From the NCBI GenBank assembly GCA_964447285.1, contig CAYURO010000015.1, positions 1 to 64,000 of the forward strand: 64,000 nucleotides of DNA, in the 5' to 3' direction. Numbering within the stretch: position 1 is the first letter of the stretch; the number at the start of each line of letters is the position of its first letter. This stretch comes from CAJBNH01 sp964447285. GTDB taxonomy: Bacteria; Myxococcota_A; UBA9042. Of this stretch, positions 18,621-27,405 are shown in pieces. Below the pieces are notes generated by a model. That model was given only the letters and a program-made list of their open reading frames with translations, did not search any database and was not told the origin of the DNA. The position numbers were made by a program, and so were the translations under genes.

Positions 18621-21600
18621 CTAACGCACGAACACCCGCATGTGGTTGGCTCCGGTGCCGTTCTGGCCGGAGTTCAGACCGAGCGCCTGGCCGAAGCCGG
18701 TGGTGTTCATTTCCGTGTTCGCCTGGTTGTAGCAAGCGCCCAGCGAGCTGATGGCCCCCGGGTCGTCCAGCGGGCAGCCGTTGCCGCCGTCGCCTGAGCT
18801 CCAGCCTGGTCCCCAAGTGTACTCGTCGTCGCCGCACTGGTACGCCTTGCCGTCGTGGTCGTGGGCGTTGAAGTAGAGGCGGGTGTCGCAGAGCTTGCCG
18901 CTTTTGGTCAACGTGCCATCCGCCAAGGCAAACGCCGTGTCGGGCTGCCAGCAGACTGGGGCGTTGCCGTAGCCGGCGATCTTCTGCGCCAGCGTCTGCA
19001 ACCCATCGCCCACGTTGGCGTACTGCGCCCAGACCTGCGACGGCGCGTGCACGAACAGCATGTCCTTGAAGGGCAGTCCCGCCAGCACGGGCGACTTGAA
19101 GTCTTGGGTCAGGGCGGCGGGGCTGCCAAACGTGGTGGAGTCCTGCCACCGCTGCCGCTGGTTCCACGTCCACGTGTTCTGGTTGTCGTTGCTGACCACG
19201 GCCGCAAGCGTCCAGCCGCCGCCCGCCAGATCGAACCGGCACAGCGCCTGGAACGGCGGGGCAGAACCGGCGCCGTCGAGGTCCAGCCAGTACAGCCCCT
19301 CGTTGGCCCCCGGGTTGGCTTTTTGCACCTGCGCGCATGACGTCGCCGGTACACCGATGTCGCTGCCGGCGCTGCACTTTCCGCCGCCGCACACGCCGCT
19401 GGAGCCACAGGGCGCGCCGTCCGCGATGGGGGCGCTGGCGCAGCCGCCGCCGCCCTGACACGCGTCCTGCGTGCACGGGTTGCCGTCGTCGCAGGTCGAC
19501 ACGGCGCCGACGCACTTGCCCTGGGTGCAGACGCCCTTGCTTTGACACTTGGCGGGGTCGCCGCACGTCACCGACGGCAGAGGTCGGTCGCACAGGTAGC
19601 AGCCGCGCCCATCCTTGATGCAGATGTCGTTCCAGGTGCCGTTCCAGAGCATGTGGACGACGTCCTCTCCCACCTGAGCACACGCGCCGCCTGCCCAGTT
19701 GTCGGGCTGCCCGCCGCTCCAGTTCGTGTAGGTCACCGGCTTGCCGTCGGTCCACTTGTACTGGTACTCGACGTCCTTGTCGGTCAGGCCAATCCACGCT
19801 TCTGCACCGTTGCCGCACACCTGGTTGGCCAAGTTGCGCAAATTGTTGGTATCGTCGGCCGACTGGACGTGCACGAGGTGACCGCCCCAGGTGACGCACG
19901 CCTGTTCGGCTTGCTCCCACGTCAGGTTGTTCTTCGTGGCCTTGACGCAGCGGCCGCCGGTCACCGAACCGTCGCACGCTGCAGCCTCGGCCCCCGGCTT
20001 GACGACCCAGACACACGCGCCCTTGGTCATGTCGCAGCTGTCTGCGGTGCAGTCCTCGCCGTCGTCGCAGCTCTTCAGCGGACCGGGCGTGCACTGGCTG
20101 GCCTTGCATACGTCATCGACCGTGCACGCATTGCCGTCGTTGCAGCTACCGACCTTGGAGGTCCACGAGCACTCGCCCGTCTGGGGGTTGCAGGTGTCGA
20201 CCGTGCAGTCCTTGCCGTCGTCGCACAGGATCTTGGCCGGCACGCAGCTGCCCGCTTGGCACGCATCGCCCTCTGTACAGGGGTTGCCGTCGCTGCACAG
20301 CGCGTCGGTGGGGGCGTGGGTGCAGCCGGTCAGGGCCGAGCAGGCGTCGGCAGTGCAAGCATTGGCGTCGTTGCAGTCGACCTTGGGGTCCACAGGTGCA
20401 CCACCCGTGCATTTCCCGTTCGCGCAGGCGTCCTTCTTGGTGCACAGGTTGCCGTCCTCGCAGGGGGCCTGGTTGAACGTCCACTGGCAGCCCTGCACCG
20501 GGTGGCAGGCGTCGTCGGTGCAGGCGTCGCCGTCGTCGCAGCTCTTGACGGCCCCGGCCTCGCACTTGCCCGCCACGCACTTGCTGGCGGCCACGCACGC
20601 GGTGCCCGCGGCGCACTGCGTTTGCTCGGCGACCGGCGTGTAGATGCAGCCCTTGCCCACGTCGCACACGTCCTGCGTGCACGGGTTGCCGTCGTCACAG
20701 CCCTTGCCCCCCGTGGACTTGCACAAGCCGCCCGAGCACTGACCCAGCACGCACGCGCTGCCGAACGGGCAAGGGCTTGCGTTCGCGCCGTGCTGGCAGC
20801 CCAGCTTGGGGTTGCAGAAGTCGTCGGTGCATACGTCGCCGTCGTCGCAATCGACGGGCTTGAGCGACACGCATTGTCCCGCCTGACAGGTGCCGGCGGG
20901 CGAGCAGAGGTTGGCGGCGACACATGGTCCATCCTGCTCCGCGTGCGTGCACTCTCCGGTCGCGCAGCCGTCCAGCGTGCAGGGGTCGCCGTCGTCGCAC
21001 TTCTTGGGCTGTCCCGCGCACTTGCCATCGCTGCAAGCGTCGCTGTAGGTGCAGGCGTCGCCGTCGTTGCAGAAGGCGGCGCCGGGGGTGAACACGCACA
21101 CGCCAGCCAGACACTTGTCGCTGGTACAGACGTTGTTGTCGTTGCAAATCCATGGGTTGCCGCCCGAGCAGCTCTCGCCGTCGCACGCCTCTCCCGAGGT
21201 GCAGGCGTCGCCATCGTCGCACGCGGTGCCGGTCGGCAGCGGCGCTGAGACGCAGGCGCCTTGGTCGCAAAGCCAAGTGTGGCAGGCAGCCGCAGGACCG
21301 GCGGCCGCGCAGTCGATGTCCTGCTGGCAAACCACCACCTCGGGGCCAGTGTCGGGCGCAGCATCGACTTCTACAGTTGCATCCGGGACTTGTACGTCCT
21401 GTGGGGTGGCATCCGCCTCCACGGCATCCAGAGCGTCATCCGCATCGGGTAAAGCAGTGTCTGCCGTGGTGTCTGCCGTGGTGTCCTGCGGCGGCGCGAC
21501 ATCGGGATCGCCATCGGCGACGGTGTCGGTGTCGGTCAGGTCGGTCGGAACGATCAGGTCCTCCGCAGCGGCGTCCGTGCCAACCTGACCGTCGGTGACG

Positions 21601-21734
21601 TTCTGGTCCAAGGTCTGGTCGGCGTCGGCACCTGCCTCCGAAACGACGGCGTCGCTGCCGCAGCCCGCAAGCGCCCCAACGAGGACCAACGTCAGCCACG
21701 GCAGTCGGTGAAAGAACGGAATGGACGGATGCAT
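18621..21734 (-). CDS. Large Cys-rich repeat lipoprotein with C-type-lectin-like and fibrinogen-like domains
   Basis: 1037 residues. Lipoprotein signal with LAGC (Cys25); an Asp/Thr/Ala-rich acidic linker to about residue 135; then a long array of cysteine-rich modules of the form CDDGxxCTxDxCxxxxGC (about 140-590). A C-type-lectin-like domain follows (about 592-722; TWEQAEQACVTWGGHLVHV, WIGLTD, WSGGQPDNW, WNDICI), one more Cys-rich block, and a fibrinogen-like domain (about 799-1037; YWLDLDG, GGGWTLAAVV). Such proteins sit on the outer surface of Myxococcota-type cells and are presumed to bind glycans or prey/matrix; this role is inferred from the domains only. Confidence 0.82.
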   Translation of the reverse strand: MHPSIPFFHRLPWLTLVLVGALAGCGSDAVVSEAGADADQTLDQNVTDGQVGTDAAAEDLIVPTDLTDTDTVADGDPDVAPPQDTTADTTADTALPDADDALDAVEADATPQDVQVPDATVEVDAAPDTGPEVVVCQQDIDCAAAGPAAACHTWLCDQGACVSAPLPTGTACDDGDACTSGEACDGESCSGGNPWICNDNNVCTSDKCLAGVCVFTPGAAFCNDGDACTYSDACSDGKCAGQPKKCDDGDPCTLDGCATGECTHAEQDGPCVAANLCSPAGTCQAGQCVSLKPVDCDDGDVCTDDFCNPKLGCQHGANASPCPFGSACVLGQCSGGLCKSTGGKGCDDGNPCTQDVCDVGKGCIYTPVAEQTQCAAGTACVAASKCVAGKCEAGAVKSCDDGDACTDDACHPVQGCQWTFNQAPCEDGNLCTKKDACANGKCTGGAPVDPKVDCNDANACTADACSALTGCTHAPTDALCSDGNPCTEGDACQAGSCVPAKILCDDGKDCTVDTCNPQTGECSWTSKVGSCNDGNACTVDDVCKASQCTPGPLKSCDDGEDCTADSCDMTKGACVWVVKPGAEAAACDGSVTGGRCVKATKNNLTWEQAEQACVTWGGHLVHVQSADDTNNLRNLANQVCGNGAEAWIGLTDKDVEYQYKWTDGKPVTYTNWSGGQPDNWAGGACAQVGEDVVHMLWNGTWNDICIKDGRGCYLCDRPLPSVTCGDPAKCQSKGVCTQGKCVGAVSTCDDGNPCTQDACQGGGGCASAPIADGAPCGSSGVCGGGKCSAGSDIGVPATSCAQVQKANPGANEGLYWLDLDGAGSAPPFQALCRFDLAGGGWTLAAVVSNDNQNTWTWNQRQRWQDSTTFGSPAALTQDFKSPVLAGLPFKDMLFVHAPSQVWAQYANVGDGLQTLAQKIAGYGNAPVCWQPDTAFALADGTLTKSGKLCDTRLYFNAHDHDGKAYQCGDDEYTWGPGWSSGDGGNGCPLDDPGAISSLGACYNQANTEMNTTGFGQALGLNSGQNGTGANHMRVFVR

Positions 21735-21862
21735 GCGAGCCTCGCGGCATGGTCGATCGGTAGGCGAAGTCCCCGTCCGGCAGAATGCGCGTCGCCGGTT
21801 GGACGGTCAAGCGAGACGCGGACCGGGTGAAGCGGACGAAAGACCTTGGACGGATAAGGGAT

Positions 21863-23686
21863 CTACTCGCCCAGCACGCGCCGCCGCACCAGTCGCTGCG
21901 CCACTGTGGCGCACACCACCAGCATCGCGGCAGAGGTCACGGCGAGCCAGCCCAAATGTGCATCAACCGTGCCGTTCAGCAGCAGACCGCGAAATGTCTC
22001 GGCCAGGTGATACACGGGGTTGGCTTGCATCGCCGCCAGCAGCCACGGACTGCCGGCGGGAATCGGAAAGAAGGTGGCGCTGACGAGTCCCAACGGCACG
22101 CCCACGATGAACACGGGATAGTTCATGTGGTCCATCGACGGCACGGTGGCGGTAAAGATCAGCGCGAATGCGGAGAACGCCCAGCCCACCACAAAGGCAA
22201 GGGGCGGCAGCGCCAGCAGCCACTCCCAGCGCAGGTGCACCAGCCCCAGCGCGTTCAGCGTCCCCACCACCAGCGCGACAACCGTGGTGTTCATGAACCC
22301 GCGCCACGCCGCCCAGGTGATCTCGCCCCAGACGATGTGCCGCAGTTCGACCTGCGAGGCCAGGATGCCGTCCCACGTTTTCTGATAGAACATACGGACA
22401 TACGATGAGTACAGGGCCTCGAAGAAGGGCGTCGCGAACGCCGTCTGCGCCAGCAGGCCGGGGGCCATGTAGGTCGCGTAGTTCACGTCGGTGCCGTGCC
22501 ACGTCATCGCGCCGACATAGCCGCCCAGCCCCAGACCGAACGCAAGGAACGTGACGATCGGCTCCAGCGCGGGAGGCAGGAAGGCCGTGCGCCAATTGCG
22601 CAGGTAAACTTGGGCGTTGCGAAGGAAGACCGCCCGCGTTCGCCAGTCCGGCAGGTGGCGCAGGTGGGGCCGCCAGCGCACCTTGGCAGGCGCCGGGTCC
22701 TCGGACATCTTCGGGGTCGGCTGCGCGCCGCGGGCGGGCTCGACGGGCGGTTCGGACGGATCCAGCGACAGCTTCAGGAACAGGTCTTCCAGCGTGGGGT
22801 CGCGCACCTTGAAGCGCACATCCGAAAAATCCGTAGAGAACTGCGTCAGCTGCGTCGCCGTCAGCGGCACGTGCCACTCGTCCAGCACGCGCAACGGCGC
22901 CGCTCCCAACCGGTCGGAAGTCCAGGCGGTCAACCGCGCAGCGTCCACCTCATCCGCCAGGGTCACCGCCATGTGGTCGCCCATCACGGAGTCCAGCAGC
23001 GCACGGGGAGCCCCCTGCGCCACCGCCTTGCCCTTGGCCAGGACCACGATCTCGTCGCTGAGCCGCTCGGCCTCGTCCATGTAGTGGGTGGTCAGGATGA
23101 TCGCCAGCCCCTGCGCCCGCAGCATCGCGATCAGGCGCCAAACGTCCAGTCGCGCGGCGGGGTCAAGGCCGGTCGTCGGCTCGTCCAGAAACAGCAGCTT
23201 GGGGTCGTGCACCAGCGAGCGGGCGATCATCAGCCGACGCCGATAGCCGCCCGACAACTCATCTGGAGAATGCTTGGCGAATTCCCGCAGTCCGAACTGG
23301 TCGAGTAGCTGCTGCACGCGCCGGTCCAGGTCGGGCGGGCGGGGGCGAAAGTAGCTGGCGTAGACGCGCAGGTTCTGCTCGACGGTGAAGTCGTGGTCGG
23401 TCGTGTCGTCCTGGGCGCAGACGCCGATCAGACGCTCCAGCGCCTCGCGGTCGGTCCCGAACGAGCGTCCGTCGTAGCGGATCTCGCCGGCCTCGGGCTC
23501 GATGAAGCCGTACAGCATCCTCAACGTGGTGGTCTTTCCCGCGCCGTTGGGCCCCAACAGCCCCAGCACCATGCCCGCGCGGCAGTCGAGGTCCAGGTCG
23601 TCGACCACGCGGCGGCCGTCGTACCGCTTGACCAACCCCCGGGCGACCAGAAGCGGGGGAGGAGCGGCCGGATGCTCAGACGTCAT
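21863..23686 (-). CDS. ABC transporter, ATPase fused to ABC-2 permease (NodI-NodJ type)
   Basis: 607 residues. The N-terminal ATPase (about 10-235) has Walker A GPNGAGKTTT, signature LSGGYRRR, Walker B LLFLDEP and the switch TTHYMDEA. After a linker, residues about 350-600 form a six-helix ABC-2 permease (AMTWHGTDVNYATYMAPGLL, the conserved NPVYHLAETFR near the end). NodI and NodJ export lipo-oligosaccharides as two proteins; here one chain carries both. The cargo may be a polysaccharide, lipid or drug. The ATG at 23686 overlaps the rlmN stop by 4 nt (ATGA), which implies co-translation with rlmN. Confidence 0.88.
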   Translation of the reverse strand: MTSEHPAAPPPLLVARGLVKRYDGRRVVDDLDLDCRAGMVLGLLGPNGAGKTTTLRMLYGFIEPEAGEIRYDGRSFGTDREALERLIGVCAQDDTTDHDFTVEQNLRVYASYFRPRPPDLDRRVQQLLDQFGLREFAKHSPDELSGGYRRRLMIARSLVHDPKLLFLDEPTTGLDPAARLDVWRLIAMLRAQGLAIILTTHYMDEAERLSDEIVVLAKGKAVAQGAPRALLDSVMGDHMAVTLADEVDAARLTAWTSDRLGAAPLRVLDEWHVPLTATQLTQFSTDFSDVRFKVRDPTLEDLFLKLSLDPSEPPVEPARGAQPTPKMSEDPAPAKVRWRPHLRHLPDWRTRAVFLRNAQVYLRNWRTAFLPPALEPIVTFLAFGLGLGGYVGAMTWHGTDVNYATYMAPGLLAQTAFATPFFEALYSSYVRMFYQKTWDGILASQVELRHIVWGEITWAAWRGFMNTTVVALVVGTLNALGLVHLRWEWLLALPPLAFVVGWAFSAFALIFTATVPSMDHMNYPVFIVGVPLGLVSATFFPIPAGSPWLLAAMQANPVYHLAETFRGLLLNGTVDAHLGWLAVTSAAMLVVCATVAQRLVRRRVLGE

Positions 23687-24753
23687 GCAGGGTCTCCCGG
23701 GCGCTTGCCGGCCAGCTGTCCGCAGGCGCCGCCCACGTCCCGGCCGTGCGGGTGGCGGACCATCGCCCGGATACCGGCGTCGAGCAAGCGCTTTTGGAAC
23801 CGGCGCACCGTGTCGGCGTCCGGCGCCACCAGCGTCGGGTCCGGTCCCGGGTTGGCAGGCAGCAGGTTGACGCGTGCCGGAAGCCCGTGCAGCCACGCGA
23901 GCAGGGCGTCGGCGTCCTCGGGTCCGTCGTTGACCCCGGCGAACAGCGCCACTTCGACAAATACGTCGCGGCCGGGCGGCAAGTGCTCCAGCAGCGCCTG
24001 TTTCAGTGCAACGACGCCCCAACGGCGGTTGGCCGGCACCAGACGAGCGCGCTTGGCGTCGTCCGCAGCGTGCAGGCTCAGCGCCAGCTCGGCCCGGGTG
24101 CCGGCGAAGAAGGCGGGCAGCTGCGAGACGACCCCAACGGTGCTGACCGTGACGCGCCGCGCCGAAAGCCCCCAGGCCAGATCGTGGGTGACGACGGCGA
24201 CGGCATCCAGCACTTCCGCAAGGTTGTCCAAGGGTTCGCCCATCCCCATGAACACCAAATTGCCAATCGGCGGCCGCTTGCCCCGACACGCCTGCCACAG
24301 CGTCCACGCCCCGCGCAGCTGGGCCACGATCTCGTCCGCGGCCAGGTTGCGCTGCAGGCCCGCGCGCCCCGTCTCGCAGAACGGACAGGCCCTGCCGCAG
24401 CCCACCTGACTGGACACGCAGAGGGTCGTGCGACGCCCCGAGTCGGCCGGAATCAGCACCGCCTCGACCCGGTGTGCATCCAACGTGCAAAACACGAGCT
24501 TGCGGGTGCCGTCGGTGGCGGCATGGTCCTCTGCCAGCGTCAGTGGCCGCTCCGGCAGGCACAGCGCAGCCAGATGGGGCGCCACGGTCTTGGGTGCCAG
24601 CGCCCGCACGGTTTCCCAAGGCTGTCCGTCGCGATGAAAAGCAGCGGCAAGCCCACGCACGGCGGATCGCGCCTGTCCCGGACGGACTCCGCGGTCAGTC
24701 AGCGCACGGATCAGTTCGTCGGGGGGCCATGCGGCAAAGGGGCGCGGTGTCAC
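23683..24753 (-). CDS. rlmN: RlmN-like 23S rRNA/tRNA adenine-C2 methyltransferase
   Basis: 356 residues. Radical-SAM enzyme that methylates A2503 of 23S rRNA and A37 of some tRNAs. It has the CVSSQVGC catalytic-cysteine segment, the radical-SAM cluster motif CGRACPFC, the FMGMGEPLDN SAM-binding motif, and the C-terminal GACGQLAG with the second catalytic cysteine. I choose the GTG at 24753 because it overlaps the stop of a short upstream reading frame (GTGA); a TTG at 24774 is the alternative. The family is shared with Cfr, but both conserved cysteines and the context fit RlmN. Confidence 0.87.
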   Translation of the reverse strand: MTPRPFAAWPPDELIRALTDRGVRPGQARSAVRGLAAAFHRDGQPWETVRALAPKTVAPHLAALCLPERPLTLAEDHAATDGTRKLVFCTLDAHRVEAVLIPADSGRRTTLCVSSQVGCGRACPFCETGRAGLQRNLAADEIVAQLRGAWTLWQACRGKRPPIGNLVFMGMGEPLDNLAEVLDAVAVVTHDLAWGLSARRVTVSTVGVVSQLPAFFAGTRAELALSLHAADDAKRARLVPANRRWGVVALKQALLEHLPPGRDVFVEVALFAGVNDGPEDADALLAWLHGLPARVNLLPANPGPDPTLVAPDADTVRRFQKRLLDAGIRAMVRHPHGRDVGGACGQLAGKRPGDPA

Positions 24754-24848
24754 GGACAGACCTGGATGGACCAAGACGTCCCCTTCATCGCAGGGCCCGA
24801 CGCCAAGGCCAAGGTCACCGCGGAGCAGAGATAGCGGATGCGGTCCAT
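24750..24848 (-). CDS. Possible 32-residue leader peptide upstream of rlmN
   Basis: A short frame starts with ATG preceded by GAGGG at 6 nt and encodes a hydrophobic, signal-like peptide (MDRIRYLCSAVTLALASG then 14 residues). Its TGA overlaps the GTG of rlmN by four bases, so it could couple rlmN translation. It may equally be chance. Confidence 0.3.
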   Translation of the reverse strand: MDRIRYLCSAVTLALASGPAMKGTSWSIQVCP

Positions 24849-25075
24849 GAAACCCTCAAGGCAAGGTGGCAAGGGTAGGCCCACGGCAGGGATCGTGGCA
24901 ACGCGGCGACAACAGTTGCCGAAGAATCTGCGAAATCTGTCGTGGACGCTTCGCATGGGGGTCGGCGCGCCCCGCCCCGACAAGGTCCCGAGAACTGCGG
25001 GCTGGGTGACCGGACGCCGGACGCGGTATGAAGCGGGTGGACGACAGAATCGGCCCTATCTTTGTGGAGCTGACC

Positions 25076-26218
25076 ATGGCCATCGCGAACGCCAAGAAGC
25101 CCGAGCCCAAGAAGCCTGCCCCGCTGGCCAACGCACCGGCCCAGAAGGCGCCGGCGCCCAGCCCCGCGCAGGGCAAGTCCTATGCCGCGGGAATGGCTGC
25201 GCTGAAGCCCAAGCCGCCGGCCAAGATCCCGTCGCCCACGGACACGCTGGGTCCCGCCGTGCACGCCAACGGCTATCCTGAGCCGAAGCACAAAAAGAAG
25301 AAGAAGAAGAACGACAACATCGGGCCGGCGCCCACGCCGCAGCACGACACCACTGTGACGCCTGCGCCGCAGCCCAAGCCGCCGACGCCTGCCCCGGCCG
25401 CAGCCAAGCCTGCGACACCCATGCAGGATCCGGCGGTGAATCCAGACCCGACCAACGAGTACGCCCCCAACGCGGCCTACGCCAACACGGCGGGCGTGGT
25501 GGCGGTGAAGGGAGAGGGCGAGGAGCACGCGATCGACCCCAGTGACGTCGAACAGGGTGCGCTGGGCGATTGCTACTTCGTGGCGCAGCTGGCTGCGCAG
25601 GCCAGGACGAATCCCGGGCGTATCCAGGACCTGATCAAGGACAACGGCAACGGCACCTACACGGTCACGCTGCACCTCAAGGACAAGGCCCAGCCTTGGA
25701 AGCGAGTGCCGACGCCCATCGTGGTCGACAGCCAGTTCCCGCAGAAGGATGGCACGGCAGCCTATGCGAAGCCCGGCGACAAGGGCAGCACCGGTCCCGA
25801 GTTGTGGGTGATGCTGATCGAGAAGGCATTTGCCAAGTACAGCGGCTCGTACGAGCAGATCCGGGGCTCGAAGACCAAGGACGGCGACGTGTTCGGCATG
25901 ATGTCCGGCGTCGAGTCGCGGTCGTTCAGTCCCGCCTCGATGGGAGCAGACAAGCTGCTGGAAACACTGACCAAAGCCCTGGCGAACGGTCAGGCCGTCA
26001 GCTTTGGCGCCAAGTCCAAAACTTCGGCCGACGAGACGGTGCAGAACGAGGCCAAGACCGAAGGCGTCGTCCTGAACCACGCCTACTCGCTGCTGAAGGT
26101 CGATGCCAAGGCGCGCACGGTGGACCTGCGCAACCCGTGGGGTGTCAAGCACTTGACGGCATTCTCGGTCGACAAGTTGATCAAGTTCTACGACTCGGTC
26201 GACGTGGCGGCGAAGTGA
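25076..26218 (+). CDS. Calpain-like C2-family cysteine protease with a disordered Lys/Pro/Ala-rich N-terminus
   Basis: 380 residues. About 1-135 are low complexity (Lys/Pro/Ala, including a run of eight lysines near residue 75). The catalytic domain has the calpain triad in order: Cys166 in QGALGDCYF, His335 in LNHAYSLL and Asn353 in LRNPWG. The ATG at 25076 follows GGAG at 6 nt; there is no signal peptide. Bacterial calpain-domain proteins are often effectors or toxins delivered by specialised secretion systems, and the SYAAGMAALKP stretch resembles N-termini seen in such proteins (inference). A GTGA overlap couples it to the next small lipoprotein gene. Confidence 0.83.
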   Translation: MAIANAKKPEPKKPAPLANAPAQKAPAPSPAQGKSYAAGMAALKPKPPAKIPSPTDTLGPAVHANGYPEPKHKKKKKKNDNIGPAPTPQHDTTVTPAPQPKPPTPAPAAAKPATPMQDPAVNPDPTNEYAPNAAYANTAGVVAVKGEGEEHAIDPSDVEQGALGDCYFVAQLAAQARTNPGRIQDLIKDNGNGTYTVTLHLKDKAQPWKRVPTPIVVDSQFPQKDGTAAYAKPGDKGSTGPELWVMLIEKAFAKYSGSYEQIRGSKTKDGDVFGMMSGVESRSFSPASMGADKLLETLTKALANGQAVSFGAKSKTSADETVQNEAKTEGVVLNHAYSLLKVDAKARTVDLRNPWGVKHLTAFSVDKLIKFYDSVDVAAK

Positions 26219-26640
26219 GCCGCGTTGCGTTGACCGCCGTCGTTGCCTTCGCTGGCTTCACCGCTTGCGGACGAGGCGCGCACGAGGTACGCAGCGAACC
26301 CGCAACCGCCTCGCCCGAATCCGCAGTGACTGCCCCCAAGCCCAAGGAGTCCGCCATGACCGGCCGCACCGTCCGCATCGAAGAGACCACCGTGGCGACC
26401 CTCGACGGCTGGAAGATCACGGTCGGCAACGTGATGCTGGCCACCGACCCCGCCAACCCCAACCGCAAGCGCCCCACCGCCGTCGTCGGCCGCTACGACG
26501 CGACCAAGGCCGACCAGGGCGAGCGCGACGTGGGCGTCGACGACACGCTGGCCATCGCCGGCAAGCAGTGGCGGGTGGTGGAAGTCGGGCTGGGCGAGAA
26601 GGGTGGCAACGGCTTCGTCGAGCTGGTCGAGACCCGCTGA
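26215..26640 (+). CDS. Small putative lipoprotein coupled to the calpain-like protease
   Basis: 141 residues starting at a GTG that overlaps the protease stop (GTGA). A hydrophobic N-terminus ends in FTAC (Cys18), a slightly atypical lipobox. The mature part (from about residue 50) is a compact beta-rich domain with VRIEETTVATLDGW and a terminal GGNGFVELVETR. I recognise no family. Coupled translation suggests a partner, inhibitor or immunity protein for the protease; this is inference. An internal ATG at 26356 would give a cytosolic 94-residue version without the signal. Confidence 0.6.
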   Translation: MSRVALTAVVAFAGFTACGRGAHEVRSEPATASPESAVTAPKPKESAMTGRTVRIEETTVATLDGWKITVGNVMLATDPANPNRKRPTAVVGRYDATKADQGERDVGVDDTLAIAGKQWRVVEVGLGEKGGNGFVELVETR

Positions 26641-26655
26641 CGTCGCGCGTTTGCG

Positions 26656-27405
26656 TCAGTTCGGATCCCCTTGGCACTTCGCAAACTTGTCGACCAACGG
26701 CGCGTGGGTGCCGTCGGCGAGGATCGGTTCGCACACGATGGGCAGCGTGCGTGCGGTCGTGCAGCCATCCTCGACTACGGCGCCGTTCAGGCTCACCACC
26801 AGGCAGTCCATCGGCTGGCATGCGCGCCAGCCCCAGCCGAACGAAGAGTGATAGGCCTTGTAGTTCGCGCTGTTCCAATCGAACGTGATCGCGTCGTTGT
26901 GGTGGCCGCCGCCCCAGTCGTAGGCCACCTTGGCAAGTGGCGTGGCGGTCGTTCCGTCTGAGAACCAGCCCTGGGCCTCGAGCACCGGAATCGCGCCCAT
27001 CGTCACCTTGCAGTCCACCGGCGTGCCCTGGACGTAGAGGTAGCCGCTGTTGCTGCCGTGGGCGAACGTGCAAAGCCAGTCGGTGTCGGTCAAGACCTGC
27101 GGCTCGTCGCCTCCGAAGCCGCCACCTTGGCTGCACTTGATTGCGTGCGTCTGGGGCTTGCGAAACGTGAAACCGTAGTCGCCGGGCAGGGTCTCGGTCG
27201 CGTCGTCGGCGACGTCGGTCGCCGTGGTGTCTTGGGGCAGCGTGTCGGGCACCACATCCTCGACCGTGTCGTCGCCGGTGTCGAGGACCCCTGAGTCGGC
27301 GGTGTCGTTGGTCGGGTTGGTGCCGGTTGCGTTGGTCTCGCTGCCGCAAGCGGTCAGGGCGACCGTCGCGGCCAGAGCGAGGAGGAAGAGGGGAAGACGC
27401 GTCAT
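26656..27405 (-). CDS. Lipoprotein of unknown function, operon partner of the dikinase-like protein
   Basis: 249 residues. Lipobox LTAC (Cys20), then an Asp/Thr-rich acidic linker to about residue 80, as in other surface lipoproteins of this window. The mature domain contains several cysteines and the segments GGGHHNDAITFDWN and HSSFGWGWRACQPMDC. I recognise no family. GGAGG precedes the ATG by 8 nt, and the ATG overlaps the upstream stop by 4 nt (ATGA), so it is translated with the dikinase-like lipoprotein gene. Confidence 0.7.
   Translation of the reverse strand: MTRLPLFLLALAATVALTACGSETNATGTNPTNDTADSGVLDTGDDTVEDVVPDTLPQDTTATDVADDATETLPGDYGFTFRKPQTHAIKCSQGGGFGGDEPQVLTDTDWLCTFAHGSNSGYLYVQGTPVDCKVTMGAIPVLEAQGWFSDGTTATPLAKVAYDWGGGHHNDAITFDWNSANYKAYHSSFGWGWRACQPMDCLVVSLNGAVVEDGCTTARTLPIVCEPILADGTHAPLVDKFAKCQGDPN

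Noticed and set aside
19542..21248. 568-codon open frame on the plus strand antisense to the Cys-rich lipoprotein gene
   Set aside because: It is produced by the high GC and repeat codon pattern of the real gene; the translation has no domain or signal and no ribosome binding site.
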